This document shows positions 7,201 to 17,029 of a stretch of 64,000 nucleotides of DNA, piece after piece. Every line of letters starts with the position of its first letter. Positions within the stretch are counted from its first letter, which is position 1. Position numbers and translations under genes: made by a program. Below the pieces are notes generated by a model that was not told the origin of the DNA, searched no databases, and worked only from the letters and a program-made list of their open reading frames with translations. The stretch is from Metabacillus flavus. GTDB lineage: Bacteria; Bacillota; Bacilli; Bacillales; Bacillaceae. The stretch is taken from the NCBI RefSeq assembly GCF_018283675.1, contig NZ_JAGVRK010000001.1:2356001-2420000 (forward strand), read 5' to 3'.

Positions 7201-10200
7201 TTATTTACCTGCCCATACGTCCTTCGCAAAACGCCCCTGCTGCTGAAGATCAGCAAGCCACGCAGCTGCCTCTTCCTCTGAGGCATTTTTTACTGCCTGG
7301 TAACTCTCTTTCAAAGCCCCTTCAACGTCCGGCGCCATTTTACTGCCGTCGCCGCATATATAGAGGTGTGCATTTTTCTCAAGAAGCGAAAGCAGCTCGG
7401 ACGCATGTTCTTTGATCAGATGCTGCACGTAGGTTTGCGCGCTGCTTTCCTCACGGGAAAATGCGGTGTGCAAAAAGACAAGTCCGTCCTTTTCCGCTTC
7501 CTTGAGCTCCTGCTCATAAAGAAAATCGAGCTTGCTGTTTCTGCAGCCAAAATAAAGGTGGGCCTCACCAAGCTTGCAGCCTTGATCCTGCAGAGCACGG
7601 CGTCCTTGGAGAAATCCTCTGAATGGTGCAACTCCGCTGCCCGTCCCGACCATAATAATTGGCGTCTCAGGATTCGCAGGGCGCTCAAAGCCGTTTTGCG
7701 GCTCTCTTATGAAACATTTCACCTCATCTCCCGGCAGCAAACGGGCAAGGTAGCCGGATGAGACTCCCTTGTATTCTCCTGCTCCGCTCCATGCCGGCCC
7801 CTTCAATACGCTGACGGTCAGGCTGACTCTTCCAGTGAACTTTTCCGGGGAGCTGGAGATGGAATAATATCGCGGTTTCAATGCCGGAAGCATACCAATG
7901 AACCGCTCAAAAGTGAGCTCGCATGCCATATATTTTTCCAATAACTCAAGAATTGAAATTCGTTTAGCCAGGATGTCCTCTTGATATCTATTTAGCATGG
8001 CTTCCAGCTCGAACTTATGGGGAGGACAGACTGTAGCCTCTGCGAGATTTTTAAGCTGGTTCCTTGTCACAGGGTGCTGCAGTTCTACACACGCAGAAAG
8101 CAGCTTGCGAACTTCAATGGGCTGACCCATTGGCAAGTGAGAAGCGCTCGTTCCTTCTCCTTTAAGGACAACCGTTTCCCGGCCGGATAAACGAAAGCGG
8201 CGGAGCACACGGTTTACTGATTCCGGACTGTTATGAGGGAGTATTCCAATATGGCCTCCTTCCCTGTAAGTCACACCTTCCGGCAATGTAATCTCAATGT
8301 GACGGGTACTCCGGCTGCTTTCAGGCGCTTGAAGCTCTTTGTTTACCGCAATTTTTGCTGAAAACGCCTGATAAACTTCTGCGATGGGGGTTTTAATCTC
8401 GCCGCTGACAAATTCAATCGTCAATTTGTCCGCTTCCTCCATACTCTCAAACTGAAGCTCTATATTAAAATGGACGGCAAGTGAAGCCCACAGCTCCCGT
8501 TCCCATTCTTTGTATTCACCATGAAAATCCGCGTCTGCGTCTCCTTTACCAAGTCTGGCAATCCGAAGCGCCCCCTTTTCCTCCATTTTCTGATCAATAA
8601 AGACAGGGATACGCTGATAGGTTGCCGACCAGCTTCGGTCACCGCAGCCGAAGACTCCATAGGCCATCCCATTCATTTCCGCTTCCTCTGCTTCATCCAC
8701 CCAGCGAATAAAATTCCCTGCATTATCCGGCGGGCTGCCGTTATAGGAAGATGAGAAAATGACGACGGCACCTTGTTTAGGCAGTCTGCAAACAAAGTCA
8801 TCAAGTGAACCGATTTCGGCTTGAAATCCGAGGCCAAACGCCTTCTTCGCCAGCTGTTTAGCCAGTCCTTCCGATGTACCCATATTCGAGCCATAGAGAA
8901 TAAGAAGCGGTGTCCGGTGAGCGTCCTCCGATGGCGCAGAGAGGGCAGCTGAAACGGGCGATTCTTCTGATGGCTTTTCCATTTCCGCAGCAATCCATTT
9001 TTTCCTCGATTTCACCTTCATGGTAAAACCGTTCGGCTTCCAACTAAGAGTCTCTTTGATATCAAGCTGATAATTTGTATGATCAACAAAGTCAAAATGC
9101 TTCAGCAGCAATCCGAGGATCAGTGTTGCCTCATGAAGGGCAAACTGCTGGCCGATGCAAGCCCGCTGTCCGTTCCCAAAAGGTTTAAATGCATGAGGCG
9201 GAAGCGTGCTCATGTCTTCAAACCTCTCAGGCTTAAACTCTTCCGCGTCCTCTCCCCATACGCTTTTATCACGGTGAAGCTGCGGGAGCAGAACGGTCAC
9301 TTCCTGTCCTTTTTCAAGTGCAAACTCCCCTCCGATCACTTCCGTTTTTTTAGCGTAAAGGGAAATAGCGGGAGCTGTAGGCCAGAGGCGAAGCGTTTCG
9401 TTTAGAATCATCTGAACATATTTCAGTTTTTTAACCTCTTTGTAAGTTGGGACAGAAGATGTTAAAACGCGGTCAGCTTCCTCCTGCGCTTTTTGCAGCA
9501 CCCGCTTGTTCTTGAGAAGCTGGTAAAAAGCAAAGGTCAGCAGACCGCTTGTTGTTTCATGGCCGGCAATTAGGAATGTAATGATCTGAAATCGGATATT
9601 CTCATCATCAAGCAGCTCACCCGTTTCCGGATCCTTGTTTCGCAGCATGCTGGACAGCAGATCCTCTGCCCATTCTTCTTCCGGAAGCTGCTTTCTCTCT
9701 TCAATCACTTGATCTACCAGATCAAACATTATCTGGATATGATCCTGAAAAGCCGCTTCTTTCTCTGCAAATCGCGCTGCATCTTTTTTGGAGCGCATGA
9801 GCTTGCTCATCGACTCGCTAAGAGCAGCTCCCATGCTTTGTAGAAACGGATGAAATTGCTCGCGATAAAAGCTGTTGAACCGGTAATTAAAACCGCATAG
9901 ACCGATTGTATCCAAGGTCAGCCTTGTCATATCTTCTGATACGTCAATTGAATCCCCCGAATTCAGACGCTCCCATTTTTGCAGAAGCTGGACCGCAACG
10001 TCTATCATCATTGAGTGATAGCCTTTCATTGCTTTCTGACTGAAGCACGGGAGCAGGATATTATGAGCCTTTTTCCAGTTTGGCTCATGAGTCCAGCTAG
10101 TAAAGAGACCATCTCCCGATAGCGGCCGGAGATTTTGCAAGGCGCGGCTCACGCTTTTATCAAAACGGGATTCATCGAATACTTCTGAAACGAGCTTGTG

Positions 10201-10368
10201 ACTTGAGAGAAAAACAGGCCCGTTTGGGGGCCTGTCAAATTGAAAGATAGGCCCTGCTCTTTCGGAGATTTTCATAAGTGACTGAATCAGGCATTCGGGG
10301 TTCAGTAACGGCTGTGCCTGATTGGCACTTTTCAGCTCAAGCTTTGGGATATGGTTTTGCGATGTCAT
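7201..10368 (-). CDS. Self-sufficient cytochrome P450-reductase, CYP102A family (second copy)
   Basis: 1055 residues, full length compared with P450 BM3 (1049). Heme domain to ~residue 465: I-helix AGHETTS at 268-274, ExxR, and the heme-ligand loop [12 protein letters not shown] with Cys404. Reductase part: FMN-binding [13 protein letters not shown]-binding [10 protein letters not shown], the NADPH-site [12 protein letters not shown] and terminal DVWAGK. Such enzymes hydroxylate C12-C18 fatty acids at subterminal positions using NADPH. Phe89 corresponds to Phe87 of BM3; at the channel entrance the Arg47 position is not Arg and Tyr51 is Phe53 here, so substrate capture may differ. Start ATG with AAGAAGG. 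It lies 348 nt downstream of the other copy, beyond a terminator, so it needs its own promoter. Confidence 0.95.
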   Translation of the reverse strand: MTSQNHIPKLELKSANQAQPLLNPECLIQSLMKISERAGPIFQFDRPPNGPVFLSSHKLVSEVFDESRFDKSVSRALQNLRPLSGDGLFTSWTHEPNWKKAHNILLPCFSQKAMKGYHSMMIDVAVQLLQKWERLNSGDSIDVSEDMTRLTLDTIGLCGFNYRFNSFYREQFHPFLQSMGAALSESMSKLMRSKKDAARFAEKEAAFQDHIQIMFDLVDQVIEERKQLPEEEWAEDLLSSMLRNKDPETGELLDDENIRFQIITFLIAGHETTSGLLTFAFYQLLKNKRVLQKAQEEADRVLTSSVPTYKEVKKLKYVQMILNETLRLWPTAPAISLYAKKTEVIGGEFALEKGQEVTVLLPQLHRDKSVWGEDAEEFKPERFEDMSTLPPHAFKPFGNGQRACIGQQFALHEATLILGLLLKHFDFVDHTNYQLDIKETLSWKPNGFTMKVKSRKKWIAAEMEKPSEESPVSAALSAPSEDAHRTPLLILYGSNMGTSEGLAKQLAKKAFGLGFQAEIGSLDDFVCRLPKQGAVVIFSSSYNGSPPDNAGNFIRWVDEAEEAEMNGMAYGVFGCGDRSWSATYQRIPVFIDQKMEEKGALRIARLGKGDADADFHGEYKEWERELWASLAVHFNIELQFESMEEADKLTIEFVSGEIKTPIAEVYQAFSAKIAVNKELQAPESSRSTRHIEITLPEGVTYREGGHIGILPHNSPESVNRVLRRFRLSGRETVVLKGEGTSASHLPMGQPIEVRKLLSACVELQHPVTRNQLKNLAEATVCPPHKFELEAMLNRYQEDILAKRISILELLEKYMACELTFERFIGMLPALKPRYYSISSSPEKFTGRVSLTVSVLKGPAWSGAGEYKGVSSGYLARLLPGDEVKCFIREPQNGFERPANPETPIIMVGTGSGVAPFRGFLQGRRALQDQGCKLGEAHLYFGCRNSKLDFLYEQELKEAEKDGLVFLHTAFSREESSAQTYVQHLIKEHASELLSLLEKNAHLYICGDGSKMAPDVEGALKESYQAVKNASEEEAAAWLADLQQQGRFAKDVWAGK

Positions 10369-10671
10369 CTGATAATACCTTCTTTCGCTTATAATTCAAG
10401 TTTGACTAAATGAATCTCATTGTTTTTTTCCATACAGATACAAGCAGTTCCAAATTTTCTATGACAAGAGGCAAAGCTATGGATGGCTCCAAAATGAATC
10501 AGCCTAGTTTTAAAGAGCATGAGTTTATACTTATTCTGCGAACGCAGCAAAAGGATGATATATGAATATGAAAAATCCCTCATTTCGTGTGGACAAATGG
10601 TCCAGCGCACATAAAAAAGACCGGATAACTCCGCTCCTGGCTCTCCATATGAACAATTTCACATTGATAAT
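10369..10671. other. Intergenic leader between the two CYP102A genes
   Basis: About 300 nt between the first copy's terminator and the second copy's start. I see no convincing gene and no exact copy of the 20-bp palindrome present upstream of the TetR gene. AATGA-N3-TCATT at 10409-10421 is a weaker dyad resembling its half-sites. The promoter of the second CYP102A must lie here but I cannot pin down a -35/-10 pair. Confidence 0.4.
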
Positions 10672-10674
10672 AAA

Positions 10675-10709
10675 GAAAAGAAAGCAGTCCTTGTAATCCG
10701 GCTGCTTTC
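10675..10709 (-). terminator. Terminator after the first CYP102A gene
   Basis: GAAAGCAG / CTGCTTTC stem (8 bp, 14-nt loop) followed on the reverse strand by TTTTCTTTA, immediately after the stop at 10717. Confidence 0.75.
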
Positions 10710-10716
10710 TTCTCTG

Positions 10717-13700
10717 TTATTTTCCTGCCCATACATCCTTTGCAAAACGGCCTTGCTCCTGAAGGTCAGCGAGCCATTTGACTGCGTCCACTTCTGAAAC
10801 ATTTTTATCCGTCTTATAGCTCTCTTTCATAACCGTTTCTACATCCGGGGCCATTTTGCTGCCATCACCGCATATATAGAGGTGTCCCTTAAGATCAAGA
10901 AGCGAAATTAAATGGGAAGCATCCTCTTTCATCAGATGCTGAACATATCTTTTGGCCATACCTTCCTCACGCGAGAAGGCGGTATGAAGAGTTACCAGTC
11001 CATCCTTCTCCGCGTCAAGGAGCTCCTGCTCATACAAATAATCGTGCTCCCTCGCTCTGCACCCGAAATAGAGATGTGCTTCTCCGAGCTTGTATCCCCG
11101 CTCCTTTAAAGCACGCCGTCCCTGCAAAAACCCTCTGAATGGAGCAATTCCTGTACCAGGGCCAACCATAATGATTGGCGTTTCAGGATCCGCAGGACGT
11201 TCAAAACCGCTTTGAGGCTCTTTGACAAAACACGTTACCCGGTCTCCCGGAAGCAAGCGGGCAAGATAGCCAGAAGCGACTCCGTTGTATTCACCTGTTC
11301 CGCTCCAAGCCGTATCTTTTACTACGCTTACCGTCAGGCTCACTCTTTCAGATGACATTTCAGGTGAGCTGGAAATGGAATAATAGCGCGGCTTAAGTGC
11401 CGGAAGCAAACTCAAGAACTGATCAAACGGGAGTTCACAGGCCATGTATTTTTCCAGGAGTTCGAGCACCGTTATTCTTTTTGCTAGTATTTCTTCCGGA
11501 TAATTGGCGAGCATTGCTTCAAGCTCCATGCGATGCGGCGGACAAACATTTACAGCGGCCAGTATTTTCAGCTGTGACCTCGTAACCGGCTCTTGAAGTT
11601 CCACGTATTTGGAGAACAGTTCCCTTACTCCAATCGGGTGGTTTTTCGGTAAATGAGAAATGCTTGCCCCTTCTCCATTCAAAAGAAGCTGTTCATCGCC
11701 ATTCAATCGGAAGCGGCGCAGAACACGGTTAACCATTTCCGGGCTGTTTTCAGGAAAAATGCCAATGTGGCCGCCCTCTTTATAACTCACGCCTTCAGGC
11801 AGAAGAAATTCAATATGGCGGGTGCTGCGCCCGCTCACTTCGGATTGAAGCTCTTTTGCCGCACTTACTTCAGCTGTGAAAGCGTTATAGGTTTCGGAAA
11901 GAGGTACAGCCGTTTCACCTGTAACAAATTCTAATGATAGACCGGTTCCCGCAACAGGTACTTCTGCAGGCAGCTGAACTCCAAAATAGGAAGCAGCGGA
12001 TGGCCAGAACTCTTCCTGCCAGGCTTCAAAGTCCCCGTCAAAATCTGCGTCCGCATCTCCTTCTCCCCGCATAGCAAAGCGGATGGCGCCTTTTTCTTCT
12101 AGAGTCCGGTCAAGGAGATGGGGAATTCGCTGATACGTGCTTGCCCAGTTGCGGTCCCCGCAGCCAAATACCGTATATTGCACACCCTTGAGTTCATTCG
12201 AATCTGCTCCTATCAGCCATTCGGTAAACTTTTGGGCGTTGTCAGGAGGATTGCCGTTGTAGGAAGCGGAAAAAATAACAACTGCACCTTCCTGAGGCAG
12301 TCTTCCTGTATATTCATCGAGCGGAGCGGCTTTTGATTCGAAACCATACTGCACCCCTTTTTCAGCAAACTCCTTCGCCAAGCCTTCAGATGTGCCCATG
12401 TTTGAGCCGTAAAGAACGAGCAATGGTGTCTGATGAGCATCCTCTGGGGGCTTAGAGACAGCCTCTGCCTTGCTTGCTTTCAAAGGCTCTTCTGCCTGTA
12501 CGGCAAAGCCCATCCATTTTTTTCGGGATTTCACCTTCATCGTAAACTGATTTGGCTTTAATGTGAGCGTTTCTTTCACATCAAGCTTATAGCTGGTATG
12601 ATCAATAAAATCAAAATGCTTCAGCAGCAGTCCCATGACGAGGGTCGCTTCATGAAGAGCAAATTGCTGGCCGATACAGGCACGCTGACCGTTTCCGAAC
12701 GGTTTGAAAGCATGCGGAGGAATGGTGCTCATATCCTCGAACCGCTCAGGCTTGAACTCTTCGGCATCTTCACCCCATATGGAACGGTCGCGGTGAAGCT
12801 GCGGAAGAAGAACGGTTACTTCCTCTCCCTTTTGGATTGAATATTCTCCTCCAATTACTTCATCCTCCTTCGCATAGAGGGAGAAAGCAGGAGCAGTCGG
12901 CCAAAGTCTTAGTGCTTCGTTCAGGATCATCTGCACATATTTCAGCTTCTTGACCTCTTTGTAGCCGGGAACAGACTCAGTCAAAACACGGTCTGCTTCT
13001 TCCTGCGCCTTTTTTAGTACGTCAGGATTTTTCAGCAAATAGTAAAAGGTAAAGGATAGAAGACCACTTGTCGTTTCGTGGCCTGCGATGAGGAACGTGA
13101 TAATCTGGAACCGGATATTTTCATCACTTAGCCCTTCCCCTGTCTCCGGATCCTTGCTTCTCAGCATGTGGGAAAGGAGGTCGTCTGCCCACTCCTTCTC
13201 CGGCTGTTCTTTCCGTTCCGCAATGAGCTGATCAACCAGACTGAACATGGATTGAATGTTTTGCTGAAAGGCTTCTTCCTTTTCCTCCAAGAAAGCTTCA
13301 TCCGTTTCCGTTCGCTGAAGCTTGCTCATCGCCTCTCCAAGTGCACCTGTCATACTCTCAATGAAGGGATGGAAGTTTTCCTTGTAGTAGCTGTTGAACC
13401 GATAGTTAAATCCGCAAAGTCCGATTGTATCAAGAGTCAGTCTTGTCATATCCTCGGAAACATCAACAGCGTCCCCCGCATTCAGCCGCTCCCACTTTTG
13501 TACGAGCTGGATAGCAATGTCGGCCATCATATGGTGATAGCCCTTCATTGCTTTTTGACTGAAACTTGGGAGCAGAATATTATGCGCCTTCTTCCAATTG
13601 GGCTCATGCGTCCAGCTGGTAAACAGCCCATCTCCTGAAAAGGCCCGCACGTTTTGCAATGCCTGGCTTACGCTTTTATCGAATCTTGTTTCATCAGAAA

Positions 13701-13887
13701 CCTCTGCAGCCAGATTGCGCCCTGACAAATAAACCGTCGATTGCCCTGGTTTTTCTAACCGGAAGATCGGTCCCATTTTTTTTGCAATTTCCATTAGAGA
13801 CTGAACGGGTTTATCCGGATTAAGAAGCGGAAGGTTTCCATTGTCTCCCTGAAGATCCGGCATCGGAATTTTGCTCATTGTGTTCAT
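10717..13887 (-). CDS. Self-sufficient cytochrome P450-reductase, CYP102A family (first copy)
   Basis: 1056 residues, colinear with P450 BM3. Heme domain: AGHETTS at 268-274, ExxR at 324-327, [12 protein letters not shown] with proximal Cys404, Phe89 (BM3 Phe87) and a conserved tyrosine at the BM3 Tyr51 position, while the BM3 Arg47 position is Gln. Reductase: [17 protein letters not shown] site, ARSTRH-like [36 protein letters not shown] site, DVWAGK end. It follows the BM3R1-like repressor gene by 27 nt on the same strand, the same arrangement as bm3R1-cyp102A1, so it is the primary repressor target. Expected activity: NADPH-dependent subterminal hydroxylation of long-chain and branched fatty acids in the cytoplasm. 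Confidence 0.97.
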   Translation of the reverse strand: MNTMSKIPMPDLQGDNGNLPLLNPDKPVQSLMEIAKKMGPIFRLEKPGQSTVYLSGRNLAAEVSDETRFDKSVSQALQNVRAFSGDGLFTSWTHEPNWKKAHNILLPSFSQKAMKGYHHMMADIAIQLVQKWERLNAGDAVDVSEDMTRLTLDTIGLCGFNYRFNSYYKENFHPFIESMTGALGEAMSKLQRTETDEAFLEEKEEAFQQNIQSMFSLVDQLIAERKEQPEKEWADDLLSHMLRSKDPETGEGLSDENIRFQIITFLIAGHETTSGLLSFTFYYLLKNPDVLKKAQEEADRVLTESVPGYKEVKKLKYVQMILNEALRLWPTAPAFSLYAKEDEVIGGEYSIQKGEEVTVLLPQLHRDRSIWGEDAEEFKPERFEDMSTIPPHAFKPFGNGQRACIGQQFALHEATLVMGLLLKHFDFIDHTSYKLDVKETLTLKPNQFTMKVKSRKKWMGFAVQAEEPLKASKAEAVSKPPEDAHQTPLLVLYGSNMGTSEGLAKEFAEKGVQYGFESKAAPLDEYTGRLPQEGAVVIFSASYNGNPPDNAQKFTEWLIGADSNELKGVQYTVFGCGDRNWASTYQRIPHLLDRTLEEKGAIRFAMRGEGDADADFDGDFEAWQEEFWPSAASYFGVQLPAEVPVAGTGLSLEFVTGETAVPLSETYNAFTAEVSAAKELQSEVSGRSTRHIEFLLPEGVSYKEGGHIGIFPENSPEMVNRVLRRFRLNGDEQLLLNGEGASISHLPKNHPIGVRELFSKYVELQEPVTRSQLKILAAVNVCPPHRMELEAMLANYPEEILAKRITVLELLEKYMACELPFDQFLSLLPALKPRYYSISSSPEMSSERVSLTVSVVKDTAWSGTGEYNGVASGYLARLLPGDRVTCFVKEPQSGFERPADPETPIIMVGPGTGIAPFRGFLQGRRALKERGYKLGEAHLYFGCRAREHDYLYEQELLDAEKDGLVTLHTAFSREEGMAKRYVQHLMKEDASHLISLLDLKGHLYICGDGSKMAPDVETVMKESYKTDKNVSEVDAVKWLADLQEQGRFAKDVWAGK

Positions 13888-13914
13888 TCTGCATTCCTTC
13901 TTTCAAAGTGGTAT

Positions 13915-14496
13915 TCAATCATGAATTCTGACAGCATCCCAGCAGCTTTCTTCAATCCCTTTCATTAGCTCGGGAGTTTCTTCAAGGTGTCCGGCGCGTA
14001 TAAGGCGGTGAAGCTCCAGGAACGCTCCGAAAAATATAGCGATTAAGCCGTTAGCCGGCAAATCACGGATAATCTGTTTCGTCTTGCCTTCTTCAAAAAA
14101 ATCATAAAGACCAGATAGAGCCTGAATGAATTGATTGGTGCTTTTCTCATTCAAAAAGTGAGCATGTGCATGATTTCTGATAAAGCACAAAGCATGTTCA
14201 TTCTCATTTGTGAAAGTAACCATTCCATAAAAAAAGTGCTGAAATTGCTCCCTGGGGTTTTCCGAATCTGCAGGATATCCGTTTTTAAGAGTTTGTTTAA
14301 ACCGGCTGAGACATTGCTGAAACAGCACATTTCCGAGCGTCTCTTTGTTCTCGAAATAACGGTAAATCGTTCCGGCTCCTACACCTGCTTCCTTAGCGAT
14401 GGCTGGAACAGCAGTGGCATCGAATCCGCGCTCAGCGAATAAATGGAGCCCGGCCTGCAATATCTGATGTTCTTTTCCTGCCGCAGCTGCAGTCAT
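13915..14496 (-). CDS. TetR-family repressor, BM3R1/FatR-like
   Basis: 193 residues from the ATG at 14496 (AAGGGGGAG upstream); the frame continues upstream but without a ribosome-binding site. The N-terminal TetR helix-turn-helix reads HLFAERGFDATAVPAIAKEAGVG then AGTIYRYFENKE, nearly the BM3R1 pattern, and length equals BM3R1 (192). BM3R1 and FatR repress CYP102A genes and are released by fatty acids or acyl-CoAs. It is the first gene of a repressor-P450 operon, and a 20-bp palindrome sits 20 nt upstream of its start, so it is presumably autoregulated. Confidence 0.92.
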   Translation of the reverse strand: MTAAAAGKEHQILQAGLHLFAERGFDATAVPAIAKEAGVGAGTIYRYFENKETLGNVLFQQCLSRFKQTLKNGYPADSENPREQFQHFFYGMVTFTNENEHALCFIRNHAHAHFLNEKSTNQFIQALSGLYDFFEEGKTKQIIRDLPANGLIAIFFGAFLELHRLIRAGHLEETPELMKGIEESCWDAVRIHD

Positions 14497-14516
14497 TCTT
14501 ACTCCCCCTTTCAAAG

Positions 14517-14536
14517 CGGAATGAACGTTCATTCCG
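14517..14536. promoter_or_regulatory. BM3R1-type operator (20-bp perfect palindrome)
   Basis: Half-site CGGAATGAAC followed by its exact complement GTTCATTCCG. As I recall it, this is the same palindrome as the BM3R1 operator described in B. megaterium. It lies between the probable start of transcription and the repressor ATG, so binding would block the repressor-CYP102A operon. Confidence 0.9.
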
Positions 14537-14546
14537 TTCTCCTTAA

Positions 14547-14576
14547 AGTGTAACGCCGGGGGAATATCATCGTGAA
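14547..14576 (-). promoter_or_regulatory. Candidate promoter of the tetR-CYP102A operon
   Basis: On the reverse strand TTCACG (14571-14576), an 18-nt spacer and TACACT (14547-14552). It is a weak match to the sigma-A consensus, but the predicted start falls at the edge of the palindromic operator, as expected for a repressed promoter. Confidence 0.35.
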
Positions 14577-14614
14577 TAGAGCGGAAGAATGAAAATTTTC
14601 TGAGCGAAAAAACC

Positions 14615-14634
14615 CAGAATGTTCGTACATTCTG
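14615..14634. promoter_or_regulatory. Second, related palindrome upstream of the tetR gene
   Basis: CAGAATGT-TCGT-ACATTCTG is a perfect 8-bp inverted repeat. It shares GAATG-N6-CATTC with the operator at 14517-14536 but differs in the core. It lies about 100 nt further upstream, between the yqjQ terminator and the tetR promoter, and may be an auxiliary repressor site or a site for a paralogous TetR protein. Confidence 0.45.
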
Positions 14635-14661
14635 ACTTTTCATACAAAAAAAGGAACAGAA

Positions 14662-14690
14662 AAAAGACCGGGTATATACCCCGGTCTTTT
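14662..14690 (-). terminator. Terminator after yqjP-yqjQ
   Basis: An 11-bp stem AAAAGACCGGG / CCCGGTCTTTT with a 7-nt loop, followed on the reverse strand by a T-rich run, just past the yqjQ stop. Confidence 0.9.
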
Positions 14691-14707
14691 AAAAGCAGCC
14701 AAGCCTG

Positions 14708-15496
14708 TTATTTTTTATTAAACGCATTCCCTGCAAGTTTTTCTACTAATCCAGGCGCGATCTGGTACATGGTGCTTCCTGCGTTCATCCACCTTGGCAG
14801 GTTGATTTCCCGTTTGTACTTAACCATCGAGCCGATCACTTTATCCGCCACATAGTCCGGCGCAAGCATCCACCGCTCCACATTTTTTGTATAATCGCCG
14901 CTTTCATCTGCTGTTTCAAAAAAATTCGTTTTAATCGGTCCCGGGTTAACGGTTGTTACCTTGATCCCGGTCCCGCTGCATTCCATCCGAAGACTGTTTG
15001 AGAACCCGAGCACGGCATGCTTTGTTGCCGCATACAGACTGGATTTAGGCGTAGCAATTTTCCCTGCTTGCGAAGCAATATTGATGATGTGACCGCTGCC
15101 TTGTTTTTTCATAGCGGGCAGCACAGCTTTTGTGCAGGCAATCAAGCCAAAGACATTGACTTCAAACATCCCTTCCATTTCCTGAAGAGTGGACTCTTCC
15201 ACCGTCTTGAAGACACCAAATCCGGCATTGTTAATGAGTACATCAATGCGGCCAGTCTCAGCCAGCAGCTGCCCGATGACAGGTGAGATGCCTGCCGTAT
15301 CCGAAACATCCAGTTTGGCATACCGGGCTTCCGTTCCATACTTCTCTTTCAGCTCCAAAGCGAGTGCCTGCAGCCGGTCCTCTCTTCTCGCAAGCAGGAC
15401 CGGGATTGCCCCGGCAGCAGCCGTTTTTCTGGCCATCGCTTCTCCAATTCCTCCGGAGGCTCCAGTTATATAAACCACTTTGTTTTTAAGCTCCAT
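14708..15496 (-). CDS. yqjQ: Short-chain dehydrogenase YqjQ
   Basis: 262 residues of the classical SDR family: nucleotide-binding TGASGGIG at 11-18, NNAGFG around residue 88, catalytic Ser in IINIAS and YAATK (Tyr-x-x-x-Lys) near residue 155, and NPGPIKTNF. The Arg after the second beta strand (ARREDR) favours NADP(H). Substrate unknown. It begins 11 nt after yqjP, the same pair as in B. subtilis, and is closed by a strong terminator. Confidence 0.85.
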   Translation of the reverse strand: MELKNKVVYITGASGGIGEAMARKTAAAGAIPVLLARREDRLQALALELKEKYGTEARYAKLDVSDTAGISPVIGQLLAETGRIDVLINNAGFGVFKTVEESTLQEMEGMFEVNVFGLIACTKAVLPAMKKQGSGHIINIASQAGKIATPKSSLYAATKHAVLGFSNSLRMECSGTGIKVTTVNPGPIKTNFFETADESGDYTKNVERWMLAPDYVADKVIGSMVKYKREINLPRWMNAGSTMYQIAPGLVEKLAGNAFNKK

Positions 15497-15507
15497 GTTC
15501 CACCACC

Positions 15508-16467
15508 CTAAGCAAAATACATTCGGTTTTCTTTTGAACCGTTTGAAGTGATTTTACCTAGATTCTCTAAATAATCCAACTGGGCCACTGTTTCAGACAT
15601 GGTCAGCATCAGCTCTTTATGAAATACGGTCGGAAACAGCTCCGTGCAAACCTGAAAGGCTGTCATCGGTTTTTGCGCAAGCATTTTACGGACTTCCTCT
15701 GCACGGTCAGCCTGGCGCTTTTTCCGGTAATAGATGAGTTCGTGAGCATTCTCAATGATCTCCCCGTGGCCGGAGAATACTCTTGAAAGAGGAAGTTGAA
15801 GCAGCTTGTTAAATGTTTCGTTGAATTGAAGCTGCGGTTTTGGCCGCTCCGTGCCGGACATAGGCGGCTCAAGTAAAGGATTGGCGGATATTTTTTTCAA
15901 AAGGACATCTCCCCCGAACAGAATCCCGTCCGCTTCCCTGTAAAGGGCGATATGCGATTGCGCATGGCCCGGTGTTTCAATTACACGGAAGCCGGGCATT
16001 CCCGGGACTTCATCTCCATTTATAAGGGTTCCATCAAGAGAAACGGTGCAGGAAAAGGCTAAAGACCGCTCTAAATTCTTAATGTATTTCATGAAAACAG
16101 GATCCACTCCAAACTCAAGGAGAAGGCCCTGGAAGAAGGTTTTTTGACTTTCAAGAAATCCCTGATCCCTTGATAGCCAAGGCTCATTATAAGGATGCCC
16201 GATAAACCTTGCTCCTTTTAATTCATCCAGGAGTCCTACATGGTCAGGATGATGATGCGTTACAATAACCTGTTCGATATCATCAAGCCGGTAACCGGCC
16301 TTTTCAAGCTGCATTTTTAAGGAGTCCAGCGCTTCTTCTGTTTTCGGACCTGCGTCAATTAATGTCAGAGAATCTCCTCTGTAAACATACACATTGATAT
16401 CCCCTACCGGAAATGGGGTTGGGATCGGCATTGTGATAATGGATTCCTGGTTCTGTGCTGGATTCAT
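15508..16467 (-). CDS. yqjP: Metallo-beta-lactamase fold hydrolase YqjP
   Basis: 319 residues. Metal-binding motif THHHPDHVG (HxHxDH) near residue 70, a second ligand in ETPGHAQSH (GH) around 165, Asp in FGGDVLL, and FSGHGE later, the full set of a class B MBL-fold hydrolase. A C-terminal ~60 residue winged-helix-like domain is typical of the YqjP/LACTB2-like group. Start ATG with AGGAGCG. Upstream of and co-transcribed with the SDR gene yqjQ. The natural substrate is not known. Confidence 0.85.
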   Translation of the reverse strand: MNPAQNQESIITMPIPTPFPVGDINVYVYRGDSLTLIDAGPKTEEALDSLKMQLEKAGYRLDDIEQVIVTHHHPDHVGLLDELKGARFIGHPYNEPWLSRDQGFLESQKTFFQGLLLEFGVDPVFMKYIKNLERSLAFSCTVSLDGTLINGDEVPGMPGFRVIETPGHAQSHIALYREADGILFGGDVLLKKISANPLLEPPMSGTERPKPQLQFNETFNKLLQLPLSRVFSGHGEIIENAHELIYYRKKRQADRAEEVRKMLAQKPMTAFQVCTELFPTVFHKELMLTMSETVAQLDYLENLGKITSNGSKENRMYFA

Positions 16468-16708
16468 CTTTATCGCTCCTATTATTATTTTTCTATAGAG
16501 AGCTCTAGATCATTGGGGCGTTTACCCTCTCCCGCTGATGGTCTGCTCAGACCCGTTGATTGAGTATCACACAGACATTGCCATCTTTAACTCTGTGTTT
16601 TAACCCCGGGCTTTTCCTGGTACTTATGTATAATACTAGTTTACTCCGCTAACTCATTTTTGTCATTATATTCAAATAATTCAATAAAATATTTTAAACA
16701 CAAGCCTA

Positions 16709-16738
16709 TTGACATCGGCTTGTCCACCCTTGCATAAT
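16709..16738 (+). promoter_or_regulatory. Promoter of the proI T-box transcript
   Basis: TTGACA (16709-16714), 18-nt spacer and CATAAT (16733-16738), a good sigma-A promoter placed directly before the T-box leader. A further TATAAT at 16629-16634 lacks a clear -35. Nothing else recognisable is seen in 16468-16700. Confidence 0.7.
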
Positions 16739-16759
16739 GGAGTACAAATATAAACGAGA

Positions 16760-17004
16760 TATCGGAATCGGCGACGATCAGGATCAGTACATTCATCAAT
16801 GGCGAAAGAGAGCACAGTTCACCGGCTGAAAGACTGTGCAGCCCGCTTGAGAATCGAACCTACCCTGCTAGCTGTTAGGAAAACCTAAGCGCGGCCCGCG
16901 ATAAAGGCAATGAGCTGGGTGCAGAACGTTTGCGCCAACTAAGGTGGTACCGCGGAACCTTTCCGTCCTTTTACTAGAGGATGGAAAGGTTTTTTGTTTT
17001 TTTT
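16760..17004 (+). ncRNA. Proline T-box riboswitch controlling proI
   Basis: The leader carries the conserved T-box AAGGTGGTACCGCG at 16941-16954. It is followed by a terminator whose 13-bp stem (16956-16968 with 16979-16991) runs into a long T-tract. Upstream, stem I features are visible: AGAGAGC and GGCTGAAAG of the distal loops around 16807-16832, then GAACCTA with CCT (16859-16861) as the likely specifier, a proline codon. Uncharged tRNA-Pro would pair with the specifier and with the T-box and prevent termination, raising ProI when proline is short. The 5' boundary is approximate. Confidence 0.9.
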
Positions 17005-17029
17005 AACTAAAAAAGGAGGATGGAATGTA

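Noticed and set aside
10409-10421. AATGA-N3-TCATT dyad upstream of the second CYP102A as a copy of the TetR operator.
   Set aside because: Centre spacing is one base different from the 14517-14536 operator and the outer GG/CC are missing, so equivalence is not supported.
10389-10610. 73-codon reverse open frame between the two CYP102A genes.
   Set aside because: No ribosome-binding site, odd composition (Cys/His/Ile-rich) and no recognisable pattern; more likely part of the non-coding leader.
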